Source of the DNA: Corbicula japonica
Lineage: Eukaryota > Mollusca > Bivalvia > Venerida > Cyrenidae
Reading direction: 5' to 3'
Length of the DNA: 64,000 nt
Assembly: GCA_038501625.1 (NCBI GenBank)
Contig: JAZAYU010000009.1
Coordinates: 7,430,396 to 7,494,395, forward strand
In this document: piece by piece, positions 55,801 through 64,000 of the stretch
How the letters are laid out: every line of letters begins with the position of its first letter
Position numbering within the stretch: position 1 is the first letter of the stretch
The notes under the pieces: model-generated
The model's input: only the letters and a program-made list of their open reading frames with translations
The model's database searches: none
What the model was told of the DNA's origin: nothing
Made by a program: the position numbers and the translations under genes

Positions 55801-57105
55801 TCAAAAGACTGGTCTCCAATCTTAGTTTTATGATCCTGGGACCTGGTGGTTGTTGTCGTTGTTTTGACGTATTCTTTCTAAAAGTATTTTACACAAAAAT
55901 TGCATAAACATGCTTTGAAACCTTTAGTCTACCATATTGTCTCAATTCCAAGCTTAAATGATGTCATTGTAAATAGGGGCAAATTGTTCGGGGTTTTATA
56001 CGTGACATAAATGGAATTAAGTGCTCACTTAGAACGGTACCATATTACAATCTTGTAACATGTTCTAATAAAATCGTCTAATTTGAAGATTTCAACTTGA
56101 AAGATTGCACTTATCAGCATCAAAACAAATAAACTTCGTTTGCTTTTATTTTTAACATGAAGAGACTCCAGTATCCGATCATAGAAGTGAGAATGGAGAC
56201 CAGTCTGAAATTTCAAGTTTTATGATATTGGGCCCTGGTCACGCTATTCAAAATTAAAAGTACTTCATAAAGAAAACGTACATCATATTTTGGCGAGCTA
56301 TCAAATTGCTAGTATTACATAACAAGCTTCATTTTAAGATAAATGATGTTATGTAGTTTGTGGGTTATAAAGCTTATTTTATATGCTCAAGCCTGTTTAT
56401 TTTAATCAATTAGATACAGGCGGTGAATACCCAAGTATAAGAAAGTTTTTAGTCATTCCTAATAATACTTTTCATACGGGTATACATTTCCAACAAAGAT
56501 ACGTGTTTTATTATATTTAATAGTGTGAGTTTTAACTTTAAGGGTTCTGAAAAATGCACAAATTTAAATTGCATGGACGAATTTTTATGAAGGACGCAAT
56601 TTGCTCTGATTCTACGACTGCAAACTCAGAATTTCATAAGAATAAGAGTGATCTATATTAGAAAATTATTTGCTATAAATAGTTCTTCAGAGACCAAAAG
56701 TGGTCACTTTTTACAACTGGTCCGCCACAAAATAACATCTGACGTAAAAACAAATGTTGTAATTTTGAAGTTGGATGGCCGGAAAAAAGGTATGCAAACA
56801 GTTTTGTAAGTTCAAATAAATGTGATTGTAAATGTGACCTAACTTCAGGATTATACAAATCAGAGAACTGCACGCGATTTACTTGTACTGATAATCAGAC
56901 ACATATTCTTGTGACTTTTAGCACTGAATCAAAGCTATGTGCGCCTTTTGACCGCCTTTCACAATTTACTGTCCTTTTTTGGAAACTCTTCATATATTTG
57001 TATCTTTCAAAAGTTTGAGTCTCGTAAAACTTCAAGAAACCCATACCTTCTGTGAGCAGTCAGTGGAGCACGTGGTCATGTGATCTTGACTGCACAAGCT
57101 CGTCA
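48785..57105 (-). CDS. IL-17 receptor-like type I membrane protein without SEFIR (partial, ten exons)
   Basis: Exons in transcript order: 57105-57047, 55700-55643, 55254-55114, 54765-54611, 54365-54251, 52658-52495, 52264-52202, 51520-51428, 50503-50377, 49842-48785. All nine junctions keep phase with good splice sites; about 677 residues. The ectodomain starts with a Cys-rich piece (CSQDHMTTCSTDC), then a FnIII-like domain (PPTLESVYYKDFG, 'LGINIMLP', 'YYYKCPLERIF', 'NISYNCIG', 'ADYIVKVP') and a second (W-x-P opening 'NSDWRPVIATF', then 'FDGLSPGKYIVRV' and a CNEC pair). Domain order, the W-x-P opening and the C-x-x-C before the membrane recall IL-17 receptors. One transmembrane helix and a basic stop-transfer (RVIRKR) follow. 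The roughly 350-residue tail is Ser/Asn/Asp-rich and shows no SEFIR domain. The signal-peptide exon upstream of 57105 was not found. The family call is by pattern only; another FnIII receptor is possible. Confidence 0.6.
49950..50370. other. Receptor intron, no further exon seen
   Basis: Checked because a SEFIR-coding exon would be expected between membrane helix and tail. Only AT-rich, stop-rich sequence is present. Confidence 0.55.
50377..50503 (-). CDS. Receptor transmembrane exon
   Basis: Starts DHLIVAVIVVGC, a valine-rich membrane helix of about 23 residues, followed by 'YFRVIRKREEQ' on the cytoplasmic side. Donor GTGAGA, phase 1 to the tail exon. Confidence 0.8.
51428..51520 (-). CDS. 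Receptor juxtamembrane exon
   Basis: Exactly 31 codons, phase 0 at both ends: VAYDDCNECKEMTSEE onward, ending in a polar stalk 'EGNDNSTQQ'. Supplies the last FnIII strand and a CxxC. Confidence 0.75.
52202..52264 (-). CDS. Receptor exon, FnIII strand
   Basis: Exactly 21 codons, phase 0 at both ends, with acceptor CGTCAG and donor GTAAGT. Encodes RSIHFDGLSPGKYIVR, the 'GLxPG.Y.V' turn typical of FnIII domains. Confidence 0.75.
52495..52658 (-). CDS. Receptor exon, second ectodomain opening
   Basis: Encodes WPNSFNSDWRPVIATF and on to 'KLGLKESQKKH'. A second possible donor six bases downstream (exon start 52489) adds Val-Ile and keeps frame. Confidence 0.75.
54251..54365 (-). CDS. Receptor exon
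   Basis: 38 codons plus one base: RNISYNCIGLEPLQDVLV through 'ADYIVKVP'. Acceptor TTACAG, donor GTAAAT. Confidence 0.75.
54611..54765 (-). CDS. Receptor exon
   Basis: Encodes LVTPEWELPEAVFLTFRS, then 'DYYYKCPLERIFRFWNYRR', ending 'YDIEHP'. Acceptor TTTCAG, donor GTAGGA. Confidence 0.75.
55114..55254 (-). CDS. Receptor exon
   Basis: Encodes KEAFREQRKMDLHKTEF, then 'SPPTLESVYYKDFGNHLKAS', the opening strands of the first FnIII-like domain. Acceptor TTACAG, donor GTAGTT. Confidence 0.75.
55643..55700 (-). CDS. Receptor exon
   Basis: 58 bp between TTACAG and GTAACG: DARLEGDTTFFNCTIGNND, with one N-glycosylation sequon (NCT). Confidence 0.7.
55744..55850. mobile_element. Palindromic MITE, copy in a receptor intron
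   Basis: 'cccaatatcataaaact' is mirrored by 'agttttatgatcctggg'. The centre carries 'gctgaaatggcgacc'. Internally shortened relative to the 24818 copy. Confidence 0.75.
56177..56238. mobile_element. Palindromic MITE, degenerate fragment
   Basis: 'gatcatagaagtgagaatgg' plus 'agaccagtctgaaatttcaa', then 'gttttatgatattgggccc'. The central part is deleted. Confidence 0.55.
57047..57105 (-). CDS. Receptor exon, most 5' one found
   Basis: 59 bp between CTACAG and GTATGG: TSLCSQDHMTTCSTDCSQK, cysteine-rich. It needs an upstream exon ending in phase 1. Confidence 0.65.
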
Positions 57106-57259
57106 CTGTAGGTGGATAGGTCAACAAGTGAACACTATTCAGAAGTATACTAGTGATAAATACATGGACAACCATTACAGGTCTGAAAAAAACCCGATCT
57201 ATATTAAATATACTCAAATGATAAAGAAACGCGGGGAAATTTTAGATTTAGCTATAAGA

Positions 57260-57302
<43 letters not shown>

Positions 57303-59707
57303 AAGCTAAGAGAACTCATTTAATCAAACAAATATTTCAGTAATAATAAACGATTTACTCAATACATAACACAAGCAACGATGTAAAACTTATCAGGAAA
57401 AAGAACTCGTCAGAGTACAAAATTGAAAATGAAGTTAACATTAACACATTGTTTAAGCTTAAAGATGCATATTTGAGTCATACATCATTGCAAGGACATT
57501 TCGAAACTGAGAACAGAACTGAAAATATGTATTTTTCAAATCGGTTCACTGGTTGCTGAGATATGGTCAGTTAAATATTGACCCCAACGTATTCTCATGT
57601 ATTCCTTAATGAACAGTTTCTATGCATTCATAATTAATCTAATCCGATATATTTCAGATGAAGATGGATGTTACCCAATGCGATTTATATACTTTTTCAT
57701 CAAAGTACCATAATGCTTCCTTTTAACCACCCTGATTGATGCCAGATCAGTAGCTCGACTTGTCAGGGCAACACCCTACGAACCAGGAAAAAATAGCGTG
57801 TCTCTTCCTAAAGAAAGTAAACTCTATTTAAAATCCAATACGTAGATAAAGAAAACACCTTGAAAGAGGAAGTAAAAATAGTTATTGAAAGAGACATCGG
57901 TTAAACGCTTAAATTAAATATAATGTACAAACCTTTAAGCTTTAGATATAAACGTCCTTAAATATCCATTCACATAGTTTATATAAAACACATAAAATTT
58001 GTATTTCATTAATTCAGTTTCTTATCATCAGGTTTAATTTAAAAATAAATAGAAAAGTCTATACTCTCAGAATTTGATACGGCGTAATCTAACGGGGACT
58101 TCCTTAACGGGTACATGTAGAATAAATGCTTGAATATCACTGGTTGTTATCATGATATACCTCAGTAACTTTCTTTTGAAGTCAAAAGTCAGTGAATAAA
58201 AATATGTCTATTAAATAAGTGGAATGTGCATTTGATAATATCACAGTGTCGTGATTTTTGATTGTCAAAAATATGTTAAGTTAAATTCTACAGAGGTGGT
58301 GGTTTACAAGTCATGGAATGACCTGCCTATAAAATCTACCAAAATGAGTACCCCATGAATATTAGCGAATCAAGCTCTGTAGGAACATATTTTTTCCAGA
58401 TAACAGTTTTTCACACGTAAGAAATCAGGATTACATTGCTTAAAATGTGGAGAATTAAATCTAATCTTTCACACGACATAGACATACAAATGTATATTGG
58501 GCATTTCACATTTCCTGTGAAATTTGTTACCGGTGTTTCCAGAAATAGCAATTTTTACATTGCTGGACCAGAAACCTTTTAACAATAATCGCAAATAAAA
58601 CTCGCTTCTTTAAGATCATTTTAATGCCCAGCCAATATTTTATGAGACATTATGAATGTGATCTAAGGGCTAATGATAATTAACCAAAATTACACAGGTC
58701 TAATGAGTTGTTCGGTAGAACAACTGTAGAGCAGGCGTTAATCAGACCTCAACAAATAATAGTCCCAAAGCTGAGAAGTAAGTGTTAATGAATACAAGAA
58801 ATTGAAAGTGTGATATTTTAGTATAAAAAAGAACAAGCGAAATTCCGGGCATGATAAGTATTATATGTTTGTAAATAACAAGTGTCTCTACGGTGAGAAA
58901 ACTGTAAGGGGAAGTCACCGCTGAGAGTAATTTGCCATACTATAACGCAATGGTCTCCCTTTGACGATGTATAATCATTAATCAAGCTGAAGGCAAAGTA
59001 AGTAAGTAACTGTGATTTTTTGCCAAAAATTTAAGGTTAGATTCTATGTTGTTTGCATGATAAATAACCAAAATAGTTGACATCTTTGGTTTAAAAAATT
59101 AAACCGAAATCAAATCTTTGATGGGATCCACCGAGCATTTCCGATGCCTTCGGAGTAGTAACTAGTTAGTGATTATATTCAATCTCGTAGCTTGTATGTG
59201 TAGTTCTAGGAAACGCATTGCAAGTAAGCAAGACGGCATAATAAGTGTACGTTAAAAGATTAAAACACTTTTGTATGCAGTAATTCATAAACCAAGTAGA
59301 TGTTCCCTGTACTGGACGATCTCTGTCGTAATCAGCTATCGCTTATTTCAGGTTTAAAAACTTTTCGAACAGTTCAGAAACTCTGACAGTAATTGTACGT
59401 TGTCAAGAGAAACAACACAGATATATTTACTGCATATTAACTGCATCATATATATTTAACGTTTTTTTTTTTTAAATATTTGTTATTGCAGGCTTCGATG
59501 CCTGTGAAACATGGTTTCATGCTACATGTCAATACGTAAAACGAACAAGCAAACATATTTGTTATGCCTTGAATTGCCGATAATGCGGCAACGAAGCCTC
59601 TCTTCTTCCATTGCAGCATCCATTCCAATCCTTTCTTTGATGACTACATGTACAGGCTTATAGATTCTTCTCCAGACACGAATAAGCATACTAGCTGTTT
59701 GGTAAGG
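57106..59707. other. No gene seen; upstream flank or first intron of the receptor gene
   Basis: Searched for a signal-peptide exon ending in phase 1; none convinced. Contains the (AAT)n tract at 57261 and a T-run near 59465. The remainder is AT-rich. Confidence 0.4.
57261..57301. repeat. (AAT)n microsatellite
   Basis: About 13-14 uninterrupted AAT/TAA units. Confidence 0.97.
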
Positions 59708-59848
59708 GCCCAAGATATTAAAACTAAGATTGTAGACCAGTCTCAAATCTGAAGCATCTGATTGGCTGAAATGGCGACTGATCACCATTTCAGCCAATCA
59801 GATGCTTGAGATTTGTGACAGGTCTTCAGATTTTTTATGATCTTGGGC
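59708..59848. mobile_element. Palindromic MITE, full copy
   Basis: 'gcccaagatattaaaact' is mirrored by 'tttttatgatcttgggc'. The inner half 'catctgattggctgaaatgg' is a near-perfect hairpin with 'ccatttcagccaatcagatg'. Confidence 0.88.
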
Positions 59849-60514
59849 AAAGGTCTCTCCCCGGCACCAACAATGGCATCTCATTCCAAAAACCGACGTC
59901 TAGACACCGAATCTCACCTTCTTGTTGTTACGTGATCAGCCCTATACGGAAGTCGAATAAGCTGACCTGCCTCGAGTTTATCTTTTATCTCTTCAGCTGC
60001 GTATTGCAACTATATTTGAGCTTTATGCTTAAGTGGCTTATTAGAGCTTTAGATTTAGAAGTTGAGGATATACACCGATTCTTAAATATGTTTGCCTTTC
60101 TATCGGGTACGATCGAGCATTAAACTTCAGCGGAGGAAAACCATTGGAGTCTCTTATGTTATGTTAGAGGCATAAAAGTGAAATAGGCATTATCAAGACA
60201 GCATGCTGTCTGTCTGTCCCCTTCGGCTTCGTGTTAAGACTGCTTTCTGAAATTTTGTGAATTGTCCTCTGTCTGTTCGTCTGCCTGGCTGTCCGTATGT
60301 CTGTCCCTTTCGGCTACGAGGAAATGCCGCTTTCTGAATTCGATACGCGTTTATGTCACTTTTTAATTGTGATGGTGGAAAATATTAATTAAAAAAATCT
60401 TCTGTTTTGATAGTTCCGGGAAAACGAAAAAAAACAACAAAATCGTTTGCAAGTCTGGTGACTTCTGATAATTAATGTTGTGAAACCATTCTAAACAACA
60501 TTAGCCAAACCTGA

Positions 60515-61110
60515 ACCTCGTTGGAATGCAAACTGTAACGAAAATCCAGAACCTTGTCGGAATACAAACTGTAACGAAAGTCCAGAACCAATCTCACTAA
60601 AGTCAGATCTAACAAATTGTTAGATCTGATGACGGCCCGCATACACCGTACATTAGCTGTAGCGGTTTTCCCCGATTACTATTTTAAGAAAATGTCAACA
60701 CAAGAAGCTTAAGCTATAACGTTCACAAAATGATCTGAAGATGCCATTGCATTAGAAATGAATGCAATTCTACATAAACACATATATCTTCAGTAAAATA
60801 TGTCTTAGGCAGTGGTTTAAAATACTATGTTTACTTTCACTTTTGCGATTTTGTAGGCGACAATCTGATTGGTTCAACTGGTTAGTGATAAAATCACGTT
60901 TTAGTTACTCGTCGTCAGATCCTGATAGAGTAGCGGTTTTCAGGAGATGATTTTAATCAGATTGGTCCAGAACCTTGTCGGAATACAAACTGTAACGAAA
61001 GTCCAGAACCTTGTCGGAATACAAACTGTAACGAAAGTCCAGAACCTTGTCGGAATACAAACTGTAACGGAAGTCCAGAACCTTGTCGGAATACAAACTG
61101 TAACGGGGAA
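60515..61110. repeat. 36 bp minisatellite, about six units, split by an insertion
   Basis: 'ccagaaccttgtcggaatac' plus 'aaactgtaacgaaagt' occurs about twice at 60515-60587 (first unit diverged) and four times at 60966-61110. Unit homogeneity is high on the right. Open frames on both strands across it are repeat by-products. Confidence 0.9.
60588..60965. mobile_element. 378 bp TIR element inside the minisatellite
   Basis: The left end CCAATCTCACTAAAGTCA and right end TGATTTTAATCAGATTGG are inverted (14 of 18). TCCAGAA lies outside both ends (60581-60587 and 60966-60972), and one extra copy of the unit start confirms duplication. A perfect inner palindrome 'cagatctaacaa-ttgttagatctg' is at 60603-60627. 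The 7-8 bp duplication would suit hAT or P-type elements. Confidence 0.75.
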
Positions 61111-61443
61111 TCCAATGATAATACATGGAACTTTCAAACACACTTGCTTTTTATATATAAAACTAATTTATTATTGTAAAAACACAATTTTAAAGCTAAA
61201 TGCATAAAATAGTTATCTTTTTGACAAAGATATTTTCCTATTTAATATTATATTATTTCAAAAGCACTCGAAACGTTCGCCATGTCCATTCACAAAACGT
61301 TCATATATATAACACTTCAGATGCGATCTGTGCTGAAGCTGTCTGTACCTGTATTCTTCTTGTAAATAATTGGATTCCTCGGGAGGTAGAAGATCTGTCA
61401 CTGGCAACTTTTACTCGGAACTAGAACCCAAACATTCCCCTTG
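61111..61443. other. No gene seen
   Basis: AT-rich flank between the minisatellite and the next MITE. Confidence 0.4.
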
Positions 61444-61564
61444 GCCCAAGATAATAAAACTAAATCATGAGACCAGTCTCAAATCTTAAACCAGTCGCCA
61501 TTTTAGTCGATAAGAAGCTTGGGATTTGAGACTGGTCTTCAACCTTAGTTTTATGACCTTGGGC
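61444..61564. mobile_element. Palindromic MITE, copy 3' of the death-domain gene
   Basis: 'gcccaagataataaaact' is mirrored by 'agttttatgaccttgggc'. The inner part is partly deleted around 'ccagtcgccattttagtc'. Confidence 0.85.
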
Positions 61565-61904
61565 GACGAGGTTGTCTACAACCAAAACTTTTATAACGCT
61601 ATCAATATTTTAGTAATTATCAAAGTAACCATTACCACAGCCGAAAACAGCATGACGAATTATTTAATAGTTTTCCCTTGTCATTTTTTTTCTAAAATAT
61701 CCCTCAATAATGTTTGAAAAACTTCTTTCCAATACTTCTTATTCAATTTCTTAAAAAAAGTTAATTTGTAAAGAAATCAATAATACAATCTATACTTCAG
61801 CCAAAATGTGGTTACTGTCATTTGAAATATGTTGATGTTGTTGTTGATTTTGGTTAAAATAATGAACAATTAAAATAATAAGTTTGTTTTTCATCTATTA
61901 AAAT
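61565..61904. other. 3' flank of the death-domain gene
   Basis: AT-rich. Probable 3' UTR of the minus-strand gene; no clear polyadenylation signal was fixed. Confidence 0.4.
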
Positions 61905-62338
61905 TCAGTCCTCAACAGGCAGCTGAATGACTTGGATGCGTTTAGCGGCTATAAGCTGGTCAAGTTTGACTACATCCCTATAGTGAGGTATAAGTAACGG
62001 ATCCAGGTCCGGCGGGAAATACTCGGGAGGCTCCTCTTCAACTGGCGGTGGATGGATCACCAGATCCACCTCTTTCAGAATGTCAAGTCGCTTTATTGCT
62101 CTCAATCCCTGTTTCAGATCTTCCGCACGCGCTCGGGTGTGATGACGGCGCCATCTAGCGAGAGCGACGCTAGCAATATCTCGTTTCGGTCCTCTGGCCC
62201 CTTCTATAGCTATACTAGCTATGTCTTTCTCGATTGTTTCTGAGCCACGCGTTGGAAAGAACGGTAGTTTGCGGTAAAGATGAATCCAGTCTTGATCTAT
62301 ATTCTTCACAACTACTTCACAAGCTTTCTCCAACGTTC
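61905..62338 (-). CDS. Death-domain terminal exon
   Basis: From acceptor TTGCAG to TGA at 61905. Encodes the death domain and the proline/acid-rich C-terminal tail ending 'VIQLPVED'. Confidence 0.82.
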
Positions 62339-64000
62339 CTGCAAATGAATAAATATTTGGTTAAGTTTTCCTTCTGCACGTATTTCGAATAAATGCAATT
62401 TTAACATAACAATAACGATAGTGACAATAAAAACATTTCTGGGAATTTTGTGATGGGCAGTGCTTCTTATTTTTGGATGATAAAATGCATCCAAATAGAA
62501 AAGTTTAGAATATTTTGTTTTATTTTTTATTTTATGTTTTGGCATAAATCTTTATTAGGACATCAGTCATATCCCACTCACTTGAACACGTTGAACACTG
62601 CACGTGCCCAGTAAGAATGGAATAATCGAAGGATCGAGAGGACTTATATCGCGCGTATCATGTTTTGGAGGAGAGAGATAATAACGAATCACAGGCAAAA
62701 CGTTAAAAAACATTTCTTAAAAAAAGAAGTATGATATTTTCGCTTAAACACATACGATTCAGATTTGCCGCGTTGATTACGTACTGGTCGCCAGTGGTGC
62801 CGGAAGGGTTAATAAACGTTTCCGGTATCTAAATACATCGCAAAGCAAGCGATAATGGAAAAGTTCGGATTAATATTAGGCTACCTGAACAAGAATTGTT
62901 TCTCCTCGAAAACCCAAATAATTATTTAAAACAATAATGTATGATTGTATGTACCGTCTGTTCCATTTGAAATACTAGGCAGTTTAGCTTTGTGGTTTCG
63001 GGCAGTGATAGGCAGGTCATAAAATATCTTCGCAACAGAATCGTTACTCGTCTTATGAAGCAACAGTCGCCGAGAAACTTCAAGTGTCTTTTCTATTGTT
63101 TCCAGTTCCGCTTCCCGTTTGCACTTGACGCCTTCAGCAGCTTTTGCATCCTTTGTTAATACTGTTAATTCTTTCTCTGTCTTTTCTACAAGTTGTCTGC
63201 GTTCGTTCATCCATTCTCGCCGGTGCTGCACTGTTGCTAACTGACGCTTGTAGCCCGGCAAAGTCTCTTTTAAGAATCTTATTTCTTCGTTTAAATTGTC
63301 CCATGTTATTGCTAGAGCTTCGATATCAGAATCTATAGGTTTGTTTCTTAGATCGTCGCGACGGGTTTCTTTAAATTCCAAGTCCATTTCAAGTTCATTG
63401 CACTTGTTTAGAAGAAAAGTCTCTTCGATTTCATTTGCCTCTTCCTTTTCTTGCAAATGCTCAAGTTCAGTCATGAGTTTCGAATACTCTGTTTCTGTTT
63501 GATTCACTTTGTACATGGCTGAATGGTAATGATCGCGGGCTTCTCGCGTTGCTTTTGTCTGCTCTTCCTTTTGACGCTCTAGATCAGTAACGTCATTTTG
63601 TAGAAAAACACTGTAATTTTCATCGGATTTCAGCCACTGGGACATCACAGATAGTACAGTTCTTATACAAGTACAGGCTTCGGCAAATAACATCAGAAAA
63701 GGGACGATTTCGCATTCATTCCGCTGGCAAAATGTTGCAACCGTTGTGGAAAACATTGTATAATGCACACCTCGGTTCTTGAAATGGGTCATCTGAGTAT
63801 GGATTTTCTCCAAAGTTTCCCGAATCACGCGTTTCCAACTGCGAATTTGCGTTTCGAAATGTAATGCTGTTTCTACTTCGATTTCGCCATCTGGTTCATA
63901 GAAACTTATACAATACTTTTCAAGCAACTCTAGCATTTTCTCGCAATGTTCAGAAATGTCGGCGAACTTTCCTGGAACGAAAGCCTGCACCTTTTGGTAA
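61905..64000 (-). CDS. Coiled-coil and death-domain protein, 3' two exons (partial)
   Basis: Exon 62955-64000 (open to the window edge) and terminal exon 61905-62338. The donor GTACAT and acceptor TTGCAG join in phase to read 'NGTDG-TLEKACEVV'. The first exon has a helical N-terminal part ('CEKMLELLEKYCISFYEP') and a long coiled coil from about 'DVTDLERQKEEQTKATREA' to 'ETIEKTLEVSRR'. The terminal exon is a death-domain fold: 'LEKACEVVVKNIDQDWIHLY', then 'IASIAIEG', 'ALARWRRHH' and 'LKQGLRAIKRLDILKEVD', with the W-hxxh and ALxxWR signatures of the family. Death domains form homotypic signalling complexes in apoptosis and innate immunity; partner unknown. The tail after the domain is proline/acid-rich (PPPVEEEPPEYFPP). 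Confidence 0.8.
62339..62954. other. Intron of the death-domain gene
   Basis: 616 bp. No other feature recognised. Confidence 0.6.
62955..64000 (-). CDS. Coiled-coil exon, open at the window edge
   Basis: The frame is open through position 64000, so the true start lies outside. An internal 'gtgcag' at 63985-63990 could be a splice acceptor for an exon starting at about 63984. Donor at 62953-62954. Confidence 0.8.

Noticed and set aside
59522..59797. Minus-strand 91-codon frame overlapping a MITE
   Set aside because: Crosses the palindromic MITE arm and has no domain or splice context.
60940..61207. Frames on both strands with repeated 'QNLVGIQTVTK' or 'VCIPTRFWTFVT'
   Set aside because: Products of translating the 36 bp minisatellite; 36 is divisible by 3, so every frame without a stop stays open.

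Overview
The window is AT-rich, intron-rich metazoan DNA packed with transposable elements. Several things point to a bivalve mollusc: 145-169 bp minisatellites carried inside hairpin-ended elements of the pearl/HINE type (the 'tcaaagggccataactctg' and 'agctcacctgagc' repeats I associate with clams, mussels and oysters), RING-less B-box/TRIM genes with propeller-like C-termini, and an IL-17-receptor-like gene. The taxon is an inference from family knowledge; no species was identified.

Genes. (1) 585-5727 (-): two exons of one RRM RNA-binding protein, incomplete at both ends. (2) 22337-27154 (+): a complete six-exon DHHC palmitoyltransferase, ZDHHC4-like, 376 aa, with all splice phases agreeing. 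(3) 28584-30545 (-): a single-exon 653 aa B-box protein. Its paralogue at 35444-37249 (-) lacks part of B-box 1 and carries two frameshifts, both at homopolymer runs. (4) 32613-32928 (+): the first exon of a hAT/ZNF862-like protein that runs straight into a (TA)44 microsatellite. (5) 47280-48190 (-): a decayed BEL/Pao gag. (6) 48785-57105 (-): ten in-phase exons of a type I membrane receptor that looks like an IL-17 receptor ectodomain with a serine-rich tail and no SEFIR domain. (7) 61905-64000 (-): a coiled-coil plus death-domain protein, open at the window edge. The B-box, IL-17R-like and death-domain genes give the right-hand half an innate-immunity flavour, but nothing shows that they work together.

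Mobile DNA. 1246-5526 is a candidate 4.28 kb TIR element (5 bp TSD) inside the RRM intron. It contains a 693 bp foldback element inserted at TTAA in one copy of an exactly 164 bp tandem duplication, whose other copy preserves the empty site. 5953-14770 is a four-level nest: a hairpin-ended element with ten 169 bp units, split by a second hairpin-ended element carrying eighteen 145 bp units and by a 4068 bp TIR element that itself holds a 1093 bp pogo/Tigger-like element. Further right are a 396 bp CAGTG element, a hAT element with a perfect 8 bp TSD and a transposase-like start, a family of seven palindromic MITE copies or arms, a MITE at 43476-43701 and a TIR element splitting a 36 bp minisatellite at 60588-60965.

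Layout: 0-6 kb RRM gene 3' part; 6-15 kb nested repeats; 15-22 kb small elements and candidate promoters; 22-27 kb ZDHHC4; 28-37 kb B-box pair; 37-47 kb gene-poor, repeat-bearing; 47-48 kb gag remnant; 48-57 kb receptor; 57-61 kb gene-poor; 62-64 kb death-domain gene.
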